Positions 35,129 through 42,369 of a DNA stretch of 42,369 bases are shown here, piece after piece. The stretch's first letter is position 1. Every line of letters starts with the position of its first letter. Under the pieces are notes generated by a model. That model was given only the letters and a program-made list of their open reading frames with translations, made no database searches and was not told where the DNA came from. Location: NCBI RefSeq assembly GCF_017355835.1, contig NZ_JAFEWF010000018.1, forward strand, positions 1 to 42,369, written 5' to 3'. The position numbers and the translations under genes were made by a program. This DNA comes from Desertivirga brevis. GTDB lineage: Bacteria > Bacteroidota > Bacteroidia > Sphingobacteriales > Sphingobacteriaceae.

Positions 35129-37771
35129 TTAGTTCGGTTGAACTTTTATTTTAATTTTATTAAGCGTGGTACTGGCGGAAGTACCCCCGTATTCAATGGT
35201 GTAGCTTCCTGCCTTGGTCACAAGATCGTTAGCTTTCTTATCGAAGTACTTAAAAGAATTATTGTCCAGTGTAAGCTTTACGTACTGTGTTTTTCCCGGC
35301 TCTATGAAAAGCCTTTTAAATGCCCGTAGAGATTTCACCGGTGCCTGAGGATCGTTGTCCCTTTTTACATAGACCTGTACTACTTCATCGCCGCCCTTTT
35401 TCGAATTATTGGATACAGGAATAGTGATAGAGACATTCTGACCAGCCTTCAGTACTTTTTTATCTAAAGTGGCAGCTCCGTACTTAAAGGCTGAGTAGCT
35501 CAAACCATGGCCGAACGGATATAAGGGCTCCGACCTAAGGTAACGGTAAGTTCTACCTTCCATATCGTAGTTCTCAAAGCCCTGTCTTGCCGGATCGTTA
35601 TGCTTGCTTAATCCGCTATCAAGTTGTGCCAGCGTTTTATAAAAAGTAACAGGAAGGCGACCTGCCGGATTATAATCTCCGAATAGTACGTCTGCAACTG
35701 CAGTACCCGCCGCCTGACCTCCATACCATGCACATAGCAGTGCATCGTAATTTTTCTCATCCTGCTCGAGAGCCAGGGAGCTTCCCGTACAAAGGACGAA
35801 CACTACCGGTTTACCGGCTTTCCTAAGTTCAGCAAGCAATTTGCGCTGTACAGTTGGAAGGTCAATAGATACTTTGTCTCCCCCTTTAAATCCTTCGGCG
35901 TTAACGAACATTTCCTCACCCTCAAGGGCCGGAGAAAGCCCGCCGACATATATTACAACATCAGCATCACTGATTTTATTTAGAAGTCCGGAGAATTCCT
36001 GAGGATCCTTTCTGTACACATTAAAATTTACACTTGCATGCTGGCCTTTTTGCGATTGCTCCAGTCTTATCCTGTAAGTCTTTCCCTTCTCCATATTCAT
36101 TATATGCTCGCTGGTAACAGATGCAAAGTAACCGGTTTGGGTCAATACCTCTTTGTCGTCGACAAACAGCTTATATTCATCTGATGCACTTGCGCTGAAG
36201 GCAACAGGACCAGAATAAGGTGCTGTAAATATACCCGAAATACGAGATGAGGTGTTTTCTACATTCACTCCTGGTGCCAGCGGTGTTCCTCCTCCGTTGC
36301 TGTAGCTAATGCCAATACTGTTGGTTAATGTTGCTGCCGGCTGGCCTTCTCGCTTATTATTGTTGTAAAATTCAACCTTAAGCCCTTTTTGGCCATTTAC
36401 TCCGGTTGACAGATACTCGTATAAAGAAGTTTTAACCCAGGGATCCACGTGATCGCATCCTTTTTCGTAAACAATCTCTGTCTGCGGCAATTTCTTTTTG
36501 ATGCCTTCGAGTATGGTCACGGTAGAAGATGGGGTGCCGTTGTAGTTTCCCCAAAGCATCGTACTGTCATCCGCGTTTGGACCTATTACGGCAATCTTTT
36601 TTACAGATTTCGTTAAAGGAAGGAGACTTGCATTATTTTTTAACAAAGTCATGGATTCGCGGGCTACCTTTAAAGCTTGTTGACGGTGTTCAGGCGCGTC
36701 CACCACACTGTATGGTAATTTGCTCCACGGCACTCTTTCCTGAGGATCAAGCATACCCAATTCTATCCATCCCTGAAGTATTTTTCGCAGAGATGCATCT
36801 ATCTGCTCTATTGAAACAAGACCGGATTTCAGGGCAGCGTTTAGACTGGTAAACGAATCACCGCACTCAAGATTAGTTGAATGTATAATTGCATCTGCGG
36901 CTGCAGAAGGAGCATCGGGCTTCGTCGCATGTGCACCTTTTACAAAAAAGTCGTTCATTGCCCAGCAATCGGTAACTACCATTCCATTATAGCCCCATTT
37001 TTTCCTCAAAATATTGGTAAGCAACAGATTATTACCACAGCAGGGTTCACCGTTAAGTGCATTGTAAGCACACATTACTTCCCTTACGTTTCCTTCCTTC
37101 ACCAGGGCTTTGAACGCTGGTAAATAAGTTTCCCAGAGGTCCCTGTCAGAGACGACTGCGTTATAGGAATGCCTGTTCCACTCCGGCCCGCTGTGCACGG
37201 CGTAGTGTTTAGCGCAGGCATGGGTTTTAAAATATTTAGGGTTGTCTCCCTGTAATCCCTTTACCGTTGCTAAACCAAGCTGGGAGGTCAGATAGGGATC
37301 CTCACCGTACGTTTCCTGCCCTCGTCCCCATCGCGGATCCCGGAAGATATTAATATTTGGAGTCCAGAATGAAAGACCATAATAGATGCTCCTGTTGTTG
37401 TTTCTGACGGCTTCGTTGTATTTAGCTCTTGCTTCCGTTGAGATGATATCAAAGGTTCTGTATTGGGCAGGCACATTCCAGGTTGCCCCCATCCCGATAG
37501 CCTGCGGAAATACAGTAGCTGTACCTGCCCGTGCCACACCATGCAATGCTTCACTCCACCAGTTATAGGCAGGTATCCCCAGCCTGGGAACCGCTCTGGA
37601 GTCATGCATCATCATTCCAATTTTTTCCTCAGGCTTCAGCAGGCTGATAAGATTGTTGATGCGCTGCTCATTAGGCAGATCTGGATTGCGGAAGGGATAC
37701 TCCGTCTGTGCCTTCAGACATTGCCCCATGAAAGCAAATAAAAATGATAGAGTTAAAAAGCTTATTTTCAT
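35129..37771 (-). CDS. GH3 beta-xylosidase with PA14 domain
   Basis: An 880-residue GH3 enzyme with a cleavable signal (ending LKAQ, residue about 22) and no lipobox, so periplasmic. The N-terminal barrel has the substrate-binding blocks PRWGRGQETYGEDP (146-159) and CAKHYAVHSGPE (186-197), and the nucleophile Asp268 in VVTDCW. The second domain has EGEEM, whose Glu is the likely acid/base, followed by the IDLP motif. A PA14 domain is inserted at about 455-600, and a fibronectin-III-like domain closes the protein (about 790-870). GH3 enzymes of this length and motif set hydrolyse xylo-oligosaccharides from the non-reducing end; the xylan context supports beta-xylosidase over beta-glucosidase. 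It is the promoter-proximal gene of a pair with GH43 copy B. Confidence 0.95.
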   Translation of the reverse strand: MKISFLTLSFLFAFMGQCLKAQTEYPFRNPDLPNEQRINNLISLLKPEEKIGMMMHDSRAVPRLGIPAYNWWSEALHGVARAGTATVFPQAIGMGATWNVPAQYRTFDIISTEARAKYNEAVRNNNRSIYYGLSFWTPNINIFRDPRWGRGQETYGEDPYLTSQLGLATVKGLQGDNPKYFKTHACAKHYAVHSGPEWNRHSYNAVVSDRDLWETYLPAFKALVKEGNVREVMCAYNALNGEPCCGNNLLLTNILRKKWGYNGMVVTDCWAMNDFFVKGAHATKPDAPSAAADAIIHSTNLECGDSFTSLNAALKSGLVSIEQIDASLRKILQGWIELGMLDPQERVPWSKLPYSVVDAPEHRQQALKVARESMTLLKNNASLLPLTKSVKKIAVIGPNADDSTMLWGNYNGTPSSTVTILEGIKKKLPQTEIVYEKGCDHVDPWVKTSLYEYLSTGVNGQKGLKVEFYNNNKREGQPAATLTNSIGISYSNGGGTPLAPGVNVENTSSRISGIFTAPYSGPVAFSASASDEYKLFVDDKEVLTQTGYFASVTSEHIMNMEKGKTYRIRLEQSQKGQHASVNFNVYRKDPQEFSGLLNKISDADVVIYVGGLSPALEGEEMFVNAEGFKGGDKVSIDLPTVQRKLLAELRKAGKPVVFVLCTGSSLALEQDEKNYDALLCAWYGGQAAGTAVADVLFGDYNPAGRLPVTFYKTLAQLDSGLSKHNDPARQGFENYDMEGRTYRYLRSEPLYPFGHGLSYSAFKYGAATLDKKVLKAGQNVSITIPVSNNSKKGGDEVVQVYVKRDNDPQAPVKSLRAFKRLFIEPGKTQYVKLTLDNNSFKYFDKKANDLVTKAGSYTIEYGGTSASTTLNKIKIKVQPN

Positions 37772-37779
37772 AATAAAAA

Positions 37780-37795
37780 AAATACGAACGTATTT
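37780..37795 (-). promoter_or_regulatory. Palindrome immediately upstream of the GH3 start codon
   Basis: AAATACG-AA-CGTATTT is a perfect 7-bp inverted repeat with a 2-nt centre, only 8 nt from the GH3 ATG. It could be a repressor operator or a translation-affecting structure. Chance occurrence in AT-rich DNA is possible. Confidence 0.3.
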
Positions 37796-38112
37796 AAGAA
37801 CATGAGTTTGAAAAAAAACGAATTATACGCGGCAGATCGAGATAGATTCCACAAGTACATTGTAACCCAAATTGAGATAATGAAAGCAAAAGGATAACTA
37901 TGGGATTTAGATAGCTGTCCTCTCTTAATAGACCATACATAATTATTCCCAGGCTTTGATAATCTAGTTAGTATTTGTGTGTTTAATTTATCCCGGGCCT
38001 GGCAAGAGTAAATTTAAGCAGGACCGGGAAGAATCGTTAATCAAAACTGCCGGAAAGTGAATTCACTTTAATCCAGCACGAAATTGCAGCTCGTGCTTAT
38101 GATTCAGGTGTA

Positions 38113-38143
38113 CATTTGATATCATTTCTGAAACAAATGTTAA
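38113..38143 (-). promoter_or_regulatory. Candidate operator: 21-bp direct repeat before the GH3 gene
   Basis: On the minus strand TTAACATTTG (38143-38134) is identical to the proximal HTCS site. The sequence 21 bp further on is ATATCAAATG (38122-38113), a weaker match. A -7-like CAATTTCG lies 36 bp downstream (38086-38079). Confidence 0.4.
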
Positions 38144-38238
38144 ATTTCGGCGCATAAGGGGGACAAACTTTATATCATCGAACCTGTGCAGCTCATTTCC
38201 CCCTTATCAAGATGACCTGATAATTTTAATAACTAAAT

Positions 38239-38254
38239 CAGGATATAAATCCTG
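38239..38254 (-). terminator. Short hairpin directly after the third GH43 gene
   Basis: CAGGAT (38239-38244) and ATCCTG (38249-38254) pair around a 4-nt loop, touching the stop codon at 38255. The stem is only 6 bp and the U tract is poor. Confidence 0.4.
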
Positions 38255-39832
38255 TCAATTCATTCTCAGGTAGTCGAAATCCACGTATCCGCCTGCGCTT
38301 TTAGTTGCATAATTAAACAGGCAGAATTTATTACCTGTAAACACTTTAAGACTAAATTGCATAGATAGTTCGTTGCCAAGCTTTCTAAAAGTCCTGTTGT
38401 CAAGGCTGTATTCGAAACGAGCAATTTTTGAAGCATTAGAAGCACTGGTTTTAAGGTAAACAACCTTTGCAGCTAATGGGACGGAGGCTACTTCAATTCC
38501 ATTATTTACCATAATGAGTTTCCTGGCTCCCTTGATTTGCTTTACAGCTATATATCCGTATGGATCCTGGAAAACGGAAAGACCTGCAATGTCGCCGTCT
38601 TTCATGTGGCTTACGTCCAACTTAGTTACTCCTGTGGTGGGGATTTGCTGATCGTACTTAACAAAGGGTTTCTGTGTAAGTGTATTTCGGGCCTGAAGGA
38701 AATCGTTCACCGGCTTTCCTGTGGAGAGCCTTAAATAACCCTTACGTGCCGTCAAAGACCATTTGGCGTTGTCAGGATTATGATTCCAGCCCCACTGCAT
38801 TCCTAATTCTTTGCCTGTAAATTCATCTGAAGTAGGAAGGTATCTGATCGGATAGGTTTTGCCGACATCGGGCTTCCTGTATCTGGTCACCGCATGTCCG
38901 TCTACTCCTGCAACAGGCCATCCGTCCACCCATTTTACCGGCTGTAAAGAAGGGACACGTCCAAAGGGGCCAATATCGATAAACAGCATCGTCCACCATT
39001 CTCCTGTTTGTGTCTGGATCAGTGCTCCCTGATGAATTCCAAAGTTGACATTGCTCTTGTCTTTTTCATCAATCACCACTTTCTCCTCATAAGGTCCCCA
39101 TATATTCTTCGAACGCAAGGCAATCTGCAACCCATCTGCCCCGCCGTAAGTACAATACAGGTAGTAATACCCGTTTATTTTATATATATGAGATCCCTCT
39201 AGTCCGGCTCTCATTTTCCCGGTGAATACCAGAGAATCTTTACTAACGGGTCTGAAGTCCTTGTCAAGTTCAGTCATGTAAATCTCGCCATAACCCCAAC
39301 TAACATAAATTTTTCCGTCCTCATCAAAAAATAACCCGCAGTCGTGGTATCCTTTTCCAAGTGGCTTAATGTCCCATTTCCCTTCAGGATTTACGGCTGT
39401 GCATAAAAAAGCTCCTTCTTTAAGCGAATTGAACAATACGTAGAACTTTCCGTTATGGTATTTCAGGCTCCCTGCCCATTGACCAAGCGCGTACCGGTTA
39501 CAACCCTGAAGGTCATAGCATTCACCATCCATCTTTTCTACAACATTCTTGCAGTACTCCCAGTTCACCAGATCTTTCGACTTCACGATCGGAACACCAG
39601 GGAATGTAAACATGGTGGTTGACAGCATATAGTAGGTATCCTTTACACGGATTACATCTACATCAGGAAAGTCAGCAGGAATTACAGGATTGGTAAAAGT
39701 ACCGTCACCATTGTCCGCAGATATTTTCTGGGCAGTTGACATGGGTGTCTGTGCCACGAAAAGGAATAGTAGTGCTGTGAAAAAATACCATCCTTTTTTT
39801 GTTGTCAGATTTCGTTCTCTAACATTCATCAT
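38255..39832 (-). CDS. GH43 enzyme of a different subfamily (arabinofuranosidase/xylosidase)
   Basis: A 525-residue GH43 protein clearly different from copies A and B. A signal peptide ends near MSTAQ (residue about 35) without a lipobox, so it should be periplasmic. The propeller has the base Asp57 in DFPDVDVIRV, Asp164 in YHDCGLFFD and the acid Glu212 in GLEGSHIYK. From about residue 335 a beta-sandwich of the GH43_C2/DUF1349 type follows. The conserved signature TTMFTFPGVPIVKSKDLVNW is typical of the xylosidase/arabinofuranosidase branches. It probably removes arabinose or xylose from oligomers; exact activity is open. It is a single-gene unit with the tandem operator and a -7 box upstream. 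Confidence 0.93.
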   Translation of the reverse strand: MMNVRERNLTTKKGWYFFTALLFLFVAQTPMSTAQKISADNGDGTFTNPVIPADFPDVDVIRVKDTYYMLSTTMFTFPGVPIVKSKDLVNWEYCKNVVEKMDGECYDLQGCNRYALGQWAGSLKYHNGKFYVLFNSLKEGAFLCTAVNPEGKWDIKPLGKGYHDCGLFFDEDGKIYVSWGYGEIYMTELDKDFRPVSKDSLVFTGKMRAGLEGSHIYKINGYYYLYCTYGGADGLQIALRSKNIWGPYEEKVVIDEKDKSNVNFGIHQGALIQTQTGEWWTMLFIDIGPFGRVPSLQPVKWVDGWPVAGVDGHAVTRYRKPDVGKTYPIRYLPTSDEFTGKELGMQWGWNHNPDNAKWSLTARKGYLRLSTGKPVNDFLQARNTLTQKPFVKYDQQIPTTGVTKLDVSHMKDGDIAGLSVFQDPYGYIAVKQIKGARKLIMVNNGIEVASVPLAAKVVYLKTSASNASKIARFEYSLDNRTFRKLGNELSMQFSLKVFTGNKFCLFNYATKSAGGYVDFDYLRMN

Positions 39833-39953
39833 AAGTTATCTAAATATTTGTGTGTTTGTAATTTCAGGTTTACCTCGGGTAGTTCTTTGAATTTGTCCGG
39901 TTCACTCTCCAACGTAATAAATCAGTATTAAAAAATCATTGATTTCGAGGGGA

Positions 39954-39961
39954 CTAAAATA
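39954..39961 (-). promoter_or_regulatory. -7 box of the third GH43 gene
   Basis: TATTTTAG on the minus strand matches TAnnTTTG at five of six fixed positions and lies exactly 36 bp from the start of the proximal half-site at 39997. It implies a leader of about 115 nt. Confidence 0.45.
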
Positions 39962-39987
39962 TGGGAAGCCTCAGCTGGAGTAATGTT

Positions 39988-40018
39988 CACATGTTTAATT
40001 TGATAAGACAAATGTTAA
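39988..40018 (-). promoter_or_regulatory. Candidate operator: 21-bp direct repeat before the third GH43 gene
   Basis: On the minus strand TTAACATTTG (40018-40009) and TAAACATGTG (39997-39988) match at eight of ten positions and start 21 bp apart. The distal copy is identical to the sites before the HTCS and GH3 genes. Confidence 0.5.
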
Positions 40019-40229
40019 AAATTGCTGAGGTAGGTCTAGGATGTGCCTTGTCTGGCATTTTAGTAAATCAATAGTTTTATAAACACAGGACTGGGGTACC
40101 AAGGAGGGGCTTTAACTTTTGAGTACCAACACAAGTCGCTAGGCCATTGTTACTGTTTCTATCTGCACGTAAAGCGGATGAGCCAGGGGAGGTAGGCATT
40201 GAAAGATGGAGGTTAAGCAATTAGAAGGT

Positions 40230-40260
40230 TTAACATATAGACGCGAGATTTTAACTATAA
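40230..40260 (+). promoter_or_regulatory. Candidate operator: 21-bp direct repeat before the GH30 gene
   Basis: TTAACATATA (40230-40239) and TTAACTATAA (40251-40260) start 21 bp apart. GATATTAG, a weak -7 box (four of six fixed positions), lies 36 bp from the proximal copy at 40287-40294. The ATG is about 480 nt further. Confidence 0.4.
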
Positions 40261-40773
40261 TACACTCTTGACTAAATTCAGCACTAGATATTAGTCGCTT
40301 TATATACTCTTGATTGTATTATCTGTCGACATCCGATTTTGAAAGGAATTCCAAGACGTAGAAATACAAAGTCAAGTCTAAACTAACCAAATTCCTGCAA
40401 AAGAAATGGATCCTCTGAATCTGGCATCTATCGTTAATTGTAAGCCATTCTGTGAAAGAATATGGATAAGGATGCGGTTCTCTATTTCGTTCATTCTACA
40501 TAAACTAACAGTTCAACCATTCCCTTCAAATTCAAATATTAATGTATCTGTTTACCTTACCTGCACTTCTTTTGCGGAAATAACGGCAGACAACATCCCG
40601 CCTTAGAAAATTTAGAGTAGCAATGCATTTTATTTTAAACTAACCCACGGCGAAATTATGCATGAAGTAACAATGTATAATCGACAAGGCCGGTATTCAG
40701 CTGAAGATATAAGAAAATTCAGCTGAGTATATGAAAGACTACAAATAATCAATTACTAAAGAAAAACGACTTT

Positions 40774-42018
40774 ATGAAAGCATTAAAAAACACCCTCTGT
40801 CTACTAATTCTGATGGTCTTTGCATCCTGCAGTGACAAAACAATTTCTGAACCGGAACAAGAAGTTCTAAGTGTCAGTAATTCAAAAAAACCGATTTCAG
40901 GTGAAGCAATTGTGGATGTAAATGGGATAAGGCAAGTGATCGACGGGTTTGGCGGTTCAACCGCCTGGAGTGGTGCTATGTCAGAAGATGAAGCGAACGC
41001 GCTATTTTCCAACGGCAACAACCAGCAGTTAGGGTTAAGCATATTACGTGTAAGACTTGATCCATGGAAAGACTGGGCAGATGAAAAATCAAATTCCTTG
41101 AAAGCTAAAGCCCGCGGTGCAATGGTTCTTGCTACCCCATGGACTCCCCCGGCTTCTATGAAGACGAATAACAATACTATTCAAGGCTCCCTGCTTCCTG
41201 ACCAGTATCAAAACTATGCGAATTACCTGAAAGAAGCATGTGATTACTTTGGAACTATAGACGTCATGTCCATTCAAAATGAGCCGGATTGGTTGCCTGA
41301 TTACGAATCCTGTGGATGGAGTGCAAATGACTTTTTAAATTTCGCCAAAAACAATGCTGCATCTATTGGAAAACCTGTAATGATGCCAGAAGCGCTGGGT
41401 TTTAACTATGCATTAAGCGATCCTGTTCTTAACGATCCTGCTGCGTCTGCTAACGTTCCTTATATTGGAGGGCATATTTATGGTGTTAGTACACCGCAGA
41501 GATACGATAATGCTATAAATAAAGGCAAAAAGGTTTGGATGACCGAGCACTATCATAATGGTACGGACATTAGCACCTGCATGACTGTAGCTAAAGAAAT
41601 CCACGATTGCCTGACTCTTGCTGACCATAACGCCTATATTTGGTGGACTTTAAAAATATGGGATTGCGCGTTAATAAATAATGGAATACTTAATAAAAAA
41701 GGTTACACGATCGGTCAGTTTTCAAAATTCATCCGTCCCGGTTACAACCGTATAGATGCCACTAACAATCCTAAAACTAATGTGTATGTTAGCGCCTATC
41801 AGGGTGATGGTAAAATAGTAGTAGTTGCAATAAATAAGGGAACAACGTCAGTAAGCCAGTCATTCGCAGTCAGCTCCGGGGCAGTGAATCAATTTACCCC
41901 TTTCCGCACCTCTCCAACTGAAAATTTAGTACAGTTACCTGGCATAAACGTGAATAACGGTAGATTCACAGCTACGCTGCCCGCACAAAGCATAACGACT
42001 TTCGTGAAAAATCTTTAA
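40774..42018 (+). CDS. GH30 (subfamily 8-like) endo-xylanase lipoprotein
   Basis: A 414-residue lipoprotein (lipobox FASC, Cys19) with a GH30 barrel and its side beta-domain. Catalytic residues are acid/base Glu170 in SIQNEPDW and nucleophile Glu258 in VWMTEHYHNG. IDGFGGSTAWSG, ATPWTPPASMK and FSKFIRPGYNRIDAT are typical of subfamily 8, the glucuronoxylan xylanohydrolases. Classical members read the glucuronic acid side chain with an Arg and a Tyr after the conserved WW (WYIRRSY in Erwinia XynA); here the matching stretch is WTLKIWD (291-297), so Ile295 and Asp297 replace them by manual alignment. It may therefore be a xylanase without a glucuronic acid requirement. It is a single-gene unit ended by a strong terminator. 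Confidence 0.92.
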   Translation: MKALKNTLCLLILMVFASCSDKTISEPEQEVLSVSNSKKPISGEAIVDVNGIRQVIDGFGGSTAWSGAMSEDEANALFSNGNNQQLGLSILRVRLDPWKDWADEKSNSLKAKARGAMVLATPWTPPASMKTNNNTIQGSLLPDQYQNYANYLKEACDYFGTIDVMSIQNEPDWLPDYESCGWSANDFLNFAKNNAASIGKPVMMPEALGFNYALSDPVLNDPAASANVPYIGGHIYGVSTPQRYDNAINKGKKVWMTEHYHNGTDISTCMTVAKEIHDCLTLADHNAYIWWTLKIWDCALINNGILNKKGYTIGQFSKFIRPGYNRIDATNNPKTNVYVSAYQGDGKIVVVAINKGTTSVSQSFAVSSGAVNQFTPFRTSPTENLVQLPGINVNNGRFTATLPAQSITTFVKNL

Positions 42019-42071
42019 ATCTATTGTTGAAGAATCCGAAGAAGAAGTAATAATTAGAGGCAGGTAAAACT

Positions 42072-42123
42072 CAGGAGGTGTCAGATCATTTGTAAAGGAT
42101 CTGGCGCCTCCTGCTTTGTTTTT
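42072..42123 (+). terminator. Strong terminator after the GH30 gene
   Basis: CAGGAGGTGTCAGATC (42072-42087) pairs with GATCTGGCGCCTCCTG (42098-42113), 16 bp with two G-U pairs and a 10-nt loop, followed by a T-rich run (42114-42123). Confidence 0.9.
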
Positions 42124-42186
42124 CAATTACTCTTACGACGTGTAGGACAGGAGACAGGCTATCTAAAGGGAATTCGTTTAAAAGCT

Positions 42187-42369
42187 TTAGGAACCCGGTA
42201 TGCTTGTTTCAAACTTCAGAACCTCCATCAGCTCCTCCAGCTTAAATGGCTTTGAGATAAAATTGTTCATGCCTGCTTTATAACAATTCTCCTTATCTTC
42301 AGGTAGAACATTGGCCGTCATTGCGATAATAACGGGCTGGTCTATTTTTTCCAGACTTCGGATCGTTTT
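42187..42369 (-). CDS. Response-regulator receiver domain, 3' end (partial)
   Basis: The last 60 codons of a gene that begins beyond the window, read on the minus strand and ending in TAA at 42189-42187. It has the receiver C-terminal pattern [26 protein letters not shown] with the conserved Thr and Lys. For 41 residues it is identical to the gene fragment at the left edge; only the tails differ (FETSIPGS here, [11 protein letters not shown] there). No output domain follows, so a hybrid kinase C-terminus is most likely. The gene points into the window, converging on the GH30 gene. Confidence 0.85.
   Translation of the reverse strand, partial: KTIRSLEKIDQPVIIAMTANVLPEDKENCYKAGMNNFISKPFKLEELMEVLKFETSIPGS
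42214..42337 (-). repeat. Right arm of the 124-nt inverted repeat
   Basis: Reverse complement of 1-124 with 116 of 124 identities. The 63 bases 42275-42337 match bases 63-1 exactly. All eight differences are synonymous third-position changes. Confidence 0.9.

Larger units (their letters stand above)
37772..38254. other. Intergenic region upstream of the GH3 gene
   Basis: A 483-base gap. On the minus strand it holds the candidate operator at 38143-38113, a short perfect palindrome just before the GH3 ATG (37780-37795) and the hairpin ending the next gene (38239-38254). GCACGA/TCGTGC (38076-38081 with 38091-38096) forms a further inverted repeat overlapping the expected -7 box. No gene is seen. 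Confidence 0.5.
39833..40773. other. Divergent intergenic region between GH43 and GH30
   Basis: A 941-base region with two candidate operators, one for each gene (40018-39988 on the minus strand and 40230-40260 on the plus strand). The GH30 side would have a leader of about 470 nt. A 66-codon open frame at 40406-40606 shows no coding features. Nothing else is recognised. Confidence 0.5.

Noticed and set aside
34679..35329. A 216-codon open frame on the plus strand
   Set aside because: It lies antisense to the 5' part of GH43 copy B, the gap and the 3' end of GH3, both of which have complete catalytic motifs. Its translation shows no domain or signal features, so it is a shadow.
1..42369. CRISPR arrays, tRNA or rRNA genes, transposases and phage genes
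   Set aside because: None was seen on either strand. The repeated motifs found are regulatory half-sites, lectin repeats or the terminal inverted repeat, not arrays or insertion-sequence ends.

Overview
This window comes from a Bacteroidota genome, probably a free-living member of the Sphingobacteriaceae or a close relative. The evidence is three SusC/SusD pairs, a hybrid two-component regulator (HTCS) of the type that controls polysaccharide utilisation loci (PULs), Bacteroidota lipoprotein signals, a type IX secretion tail and TAnnTTTG promoter boxes. No species can be named from the sequence. The whole window reads as one large xylan/arabinoxylan utilisation locus.

Layout. (1) 1-160: 3' end of a response-regulator receiver gene (+). 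(2) 609-4703: HTCS sensor/regulator (+). (3) 5500-18543: a + strand operon of susC-susD-susC-susD, a DUF1735-type surface lipoprotein and a GH10 endoxylanase carrying inserted carbohydrate-binding modules. This order matches the xusA-xusB-xusC-xusD-xusE-xyn10A core described for xylan-degrading Prevotella and Bacteroides, and it ends in a clear terminator. (4) 19299-21629: a vSGLT-like sodium/sugar symporter and a soluble inorganic pyrophosphatase (+). (5) 30523-21757, read on the minus strand: a GH5-like enzyme with a ricin-type lectin, a third susC/susD pair and a GH43 lipoprotein. (6) 31507-32805: a LamG-like protein with a type IX sorting tail (+). (7) 37771-33344 (-): a GH3 beta-xylosidase, then a second GH43 that is a close paralogue of the first. 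(8) 39832-38255 (-): a third, distinct GH43. (9) 40774-42018: a GH30 xylanase (+). (10) 42187-42369: 3' end of a second receiver gene (-), almost identical to the first and inverted.

How it fits together (inference from families). GH10 and GH30 cut the xylan backbone at the cell surface. The XusA-XusE complexes bind and import xylo-oligosaccharides. Periplasmic GH43 and GH3 enzymes release arabinose and xylose, and the symporter takes the monosaccharides into the cytoplasm. The HTCS would sense a xylo-oligosaccharide in the periplasm and activate the genes.

Most interesting signals. First, a 21-bp-spaced direct repeat (TTAACA-N15-TTAACA and variants) lies upstream of the HTCS, xusA, LamG, GH3, GH43 and GH30 units; in the three best cases the proximal copy begins exactly 36 bp before a TAnnTTTG-like -7 box. 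It is a candidate HTCS operator. Second, the second binding module inside the GH10 enzyme looks circularly permuted. Third, the locus is bounded by a 124-nt inverted repeat of receiver-domain coding sequence in which all differences are synonymous. Fourth, the GH30 enzyme appears to lack the arginine that reads glucuronic acid in classical glucuronoxylanases.
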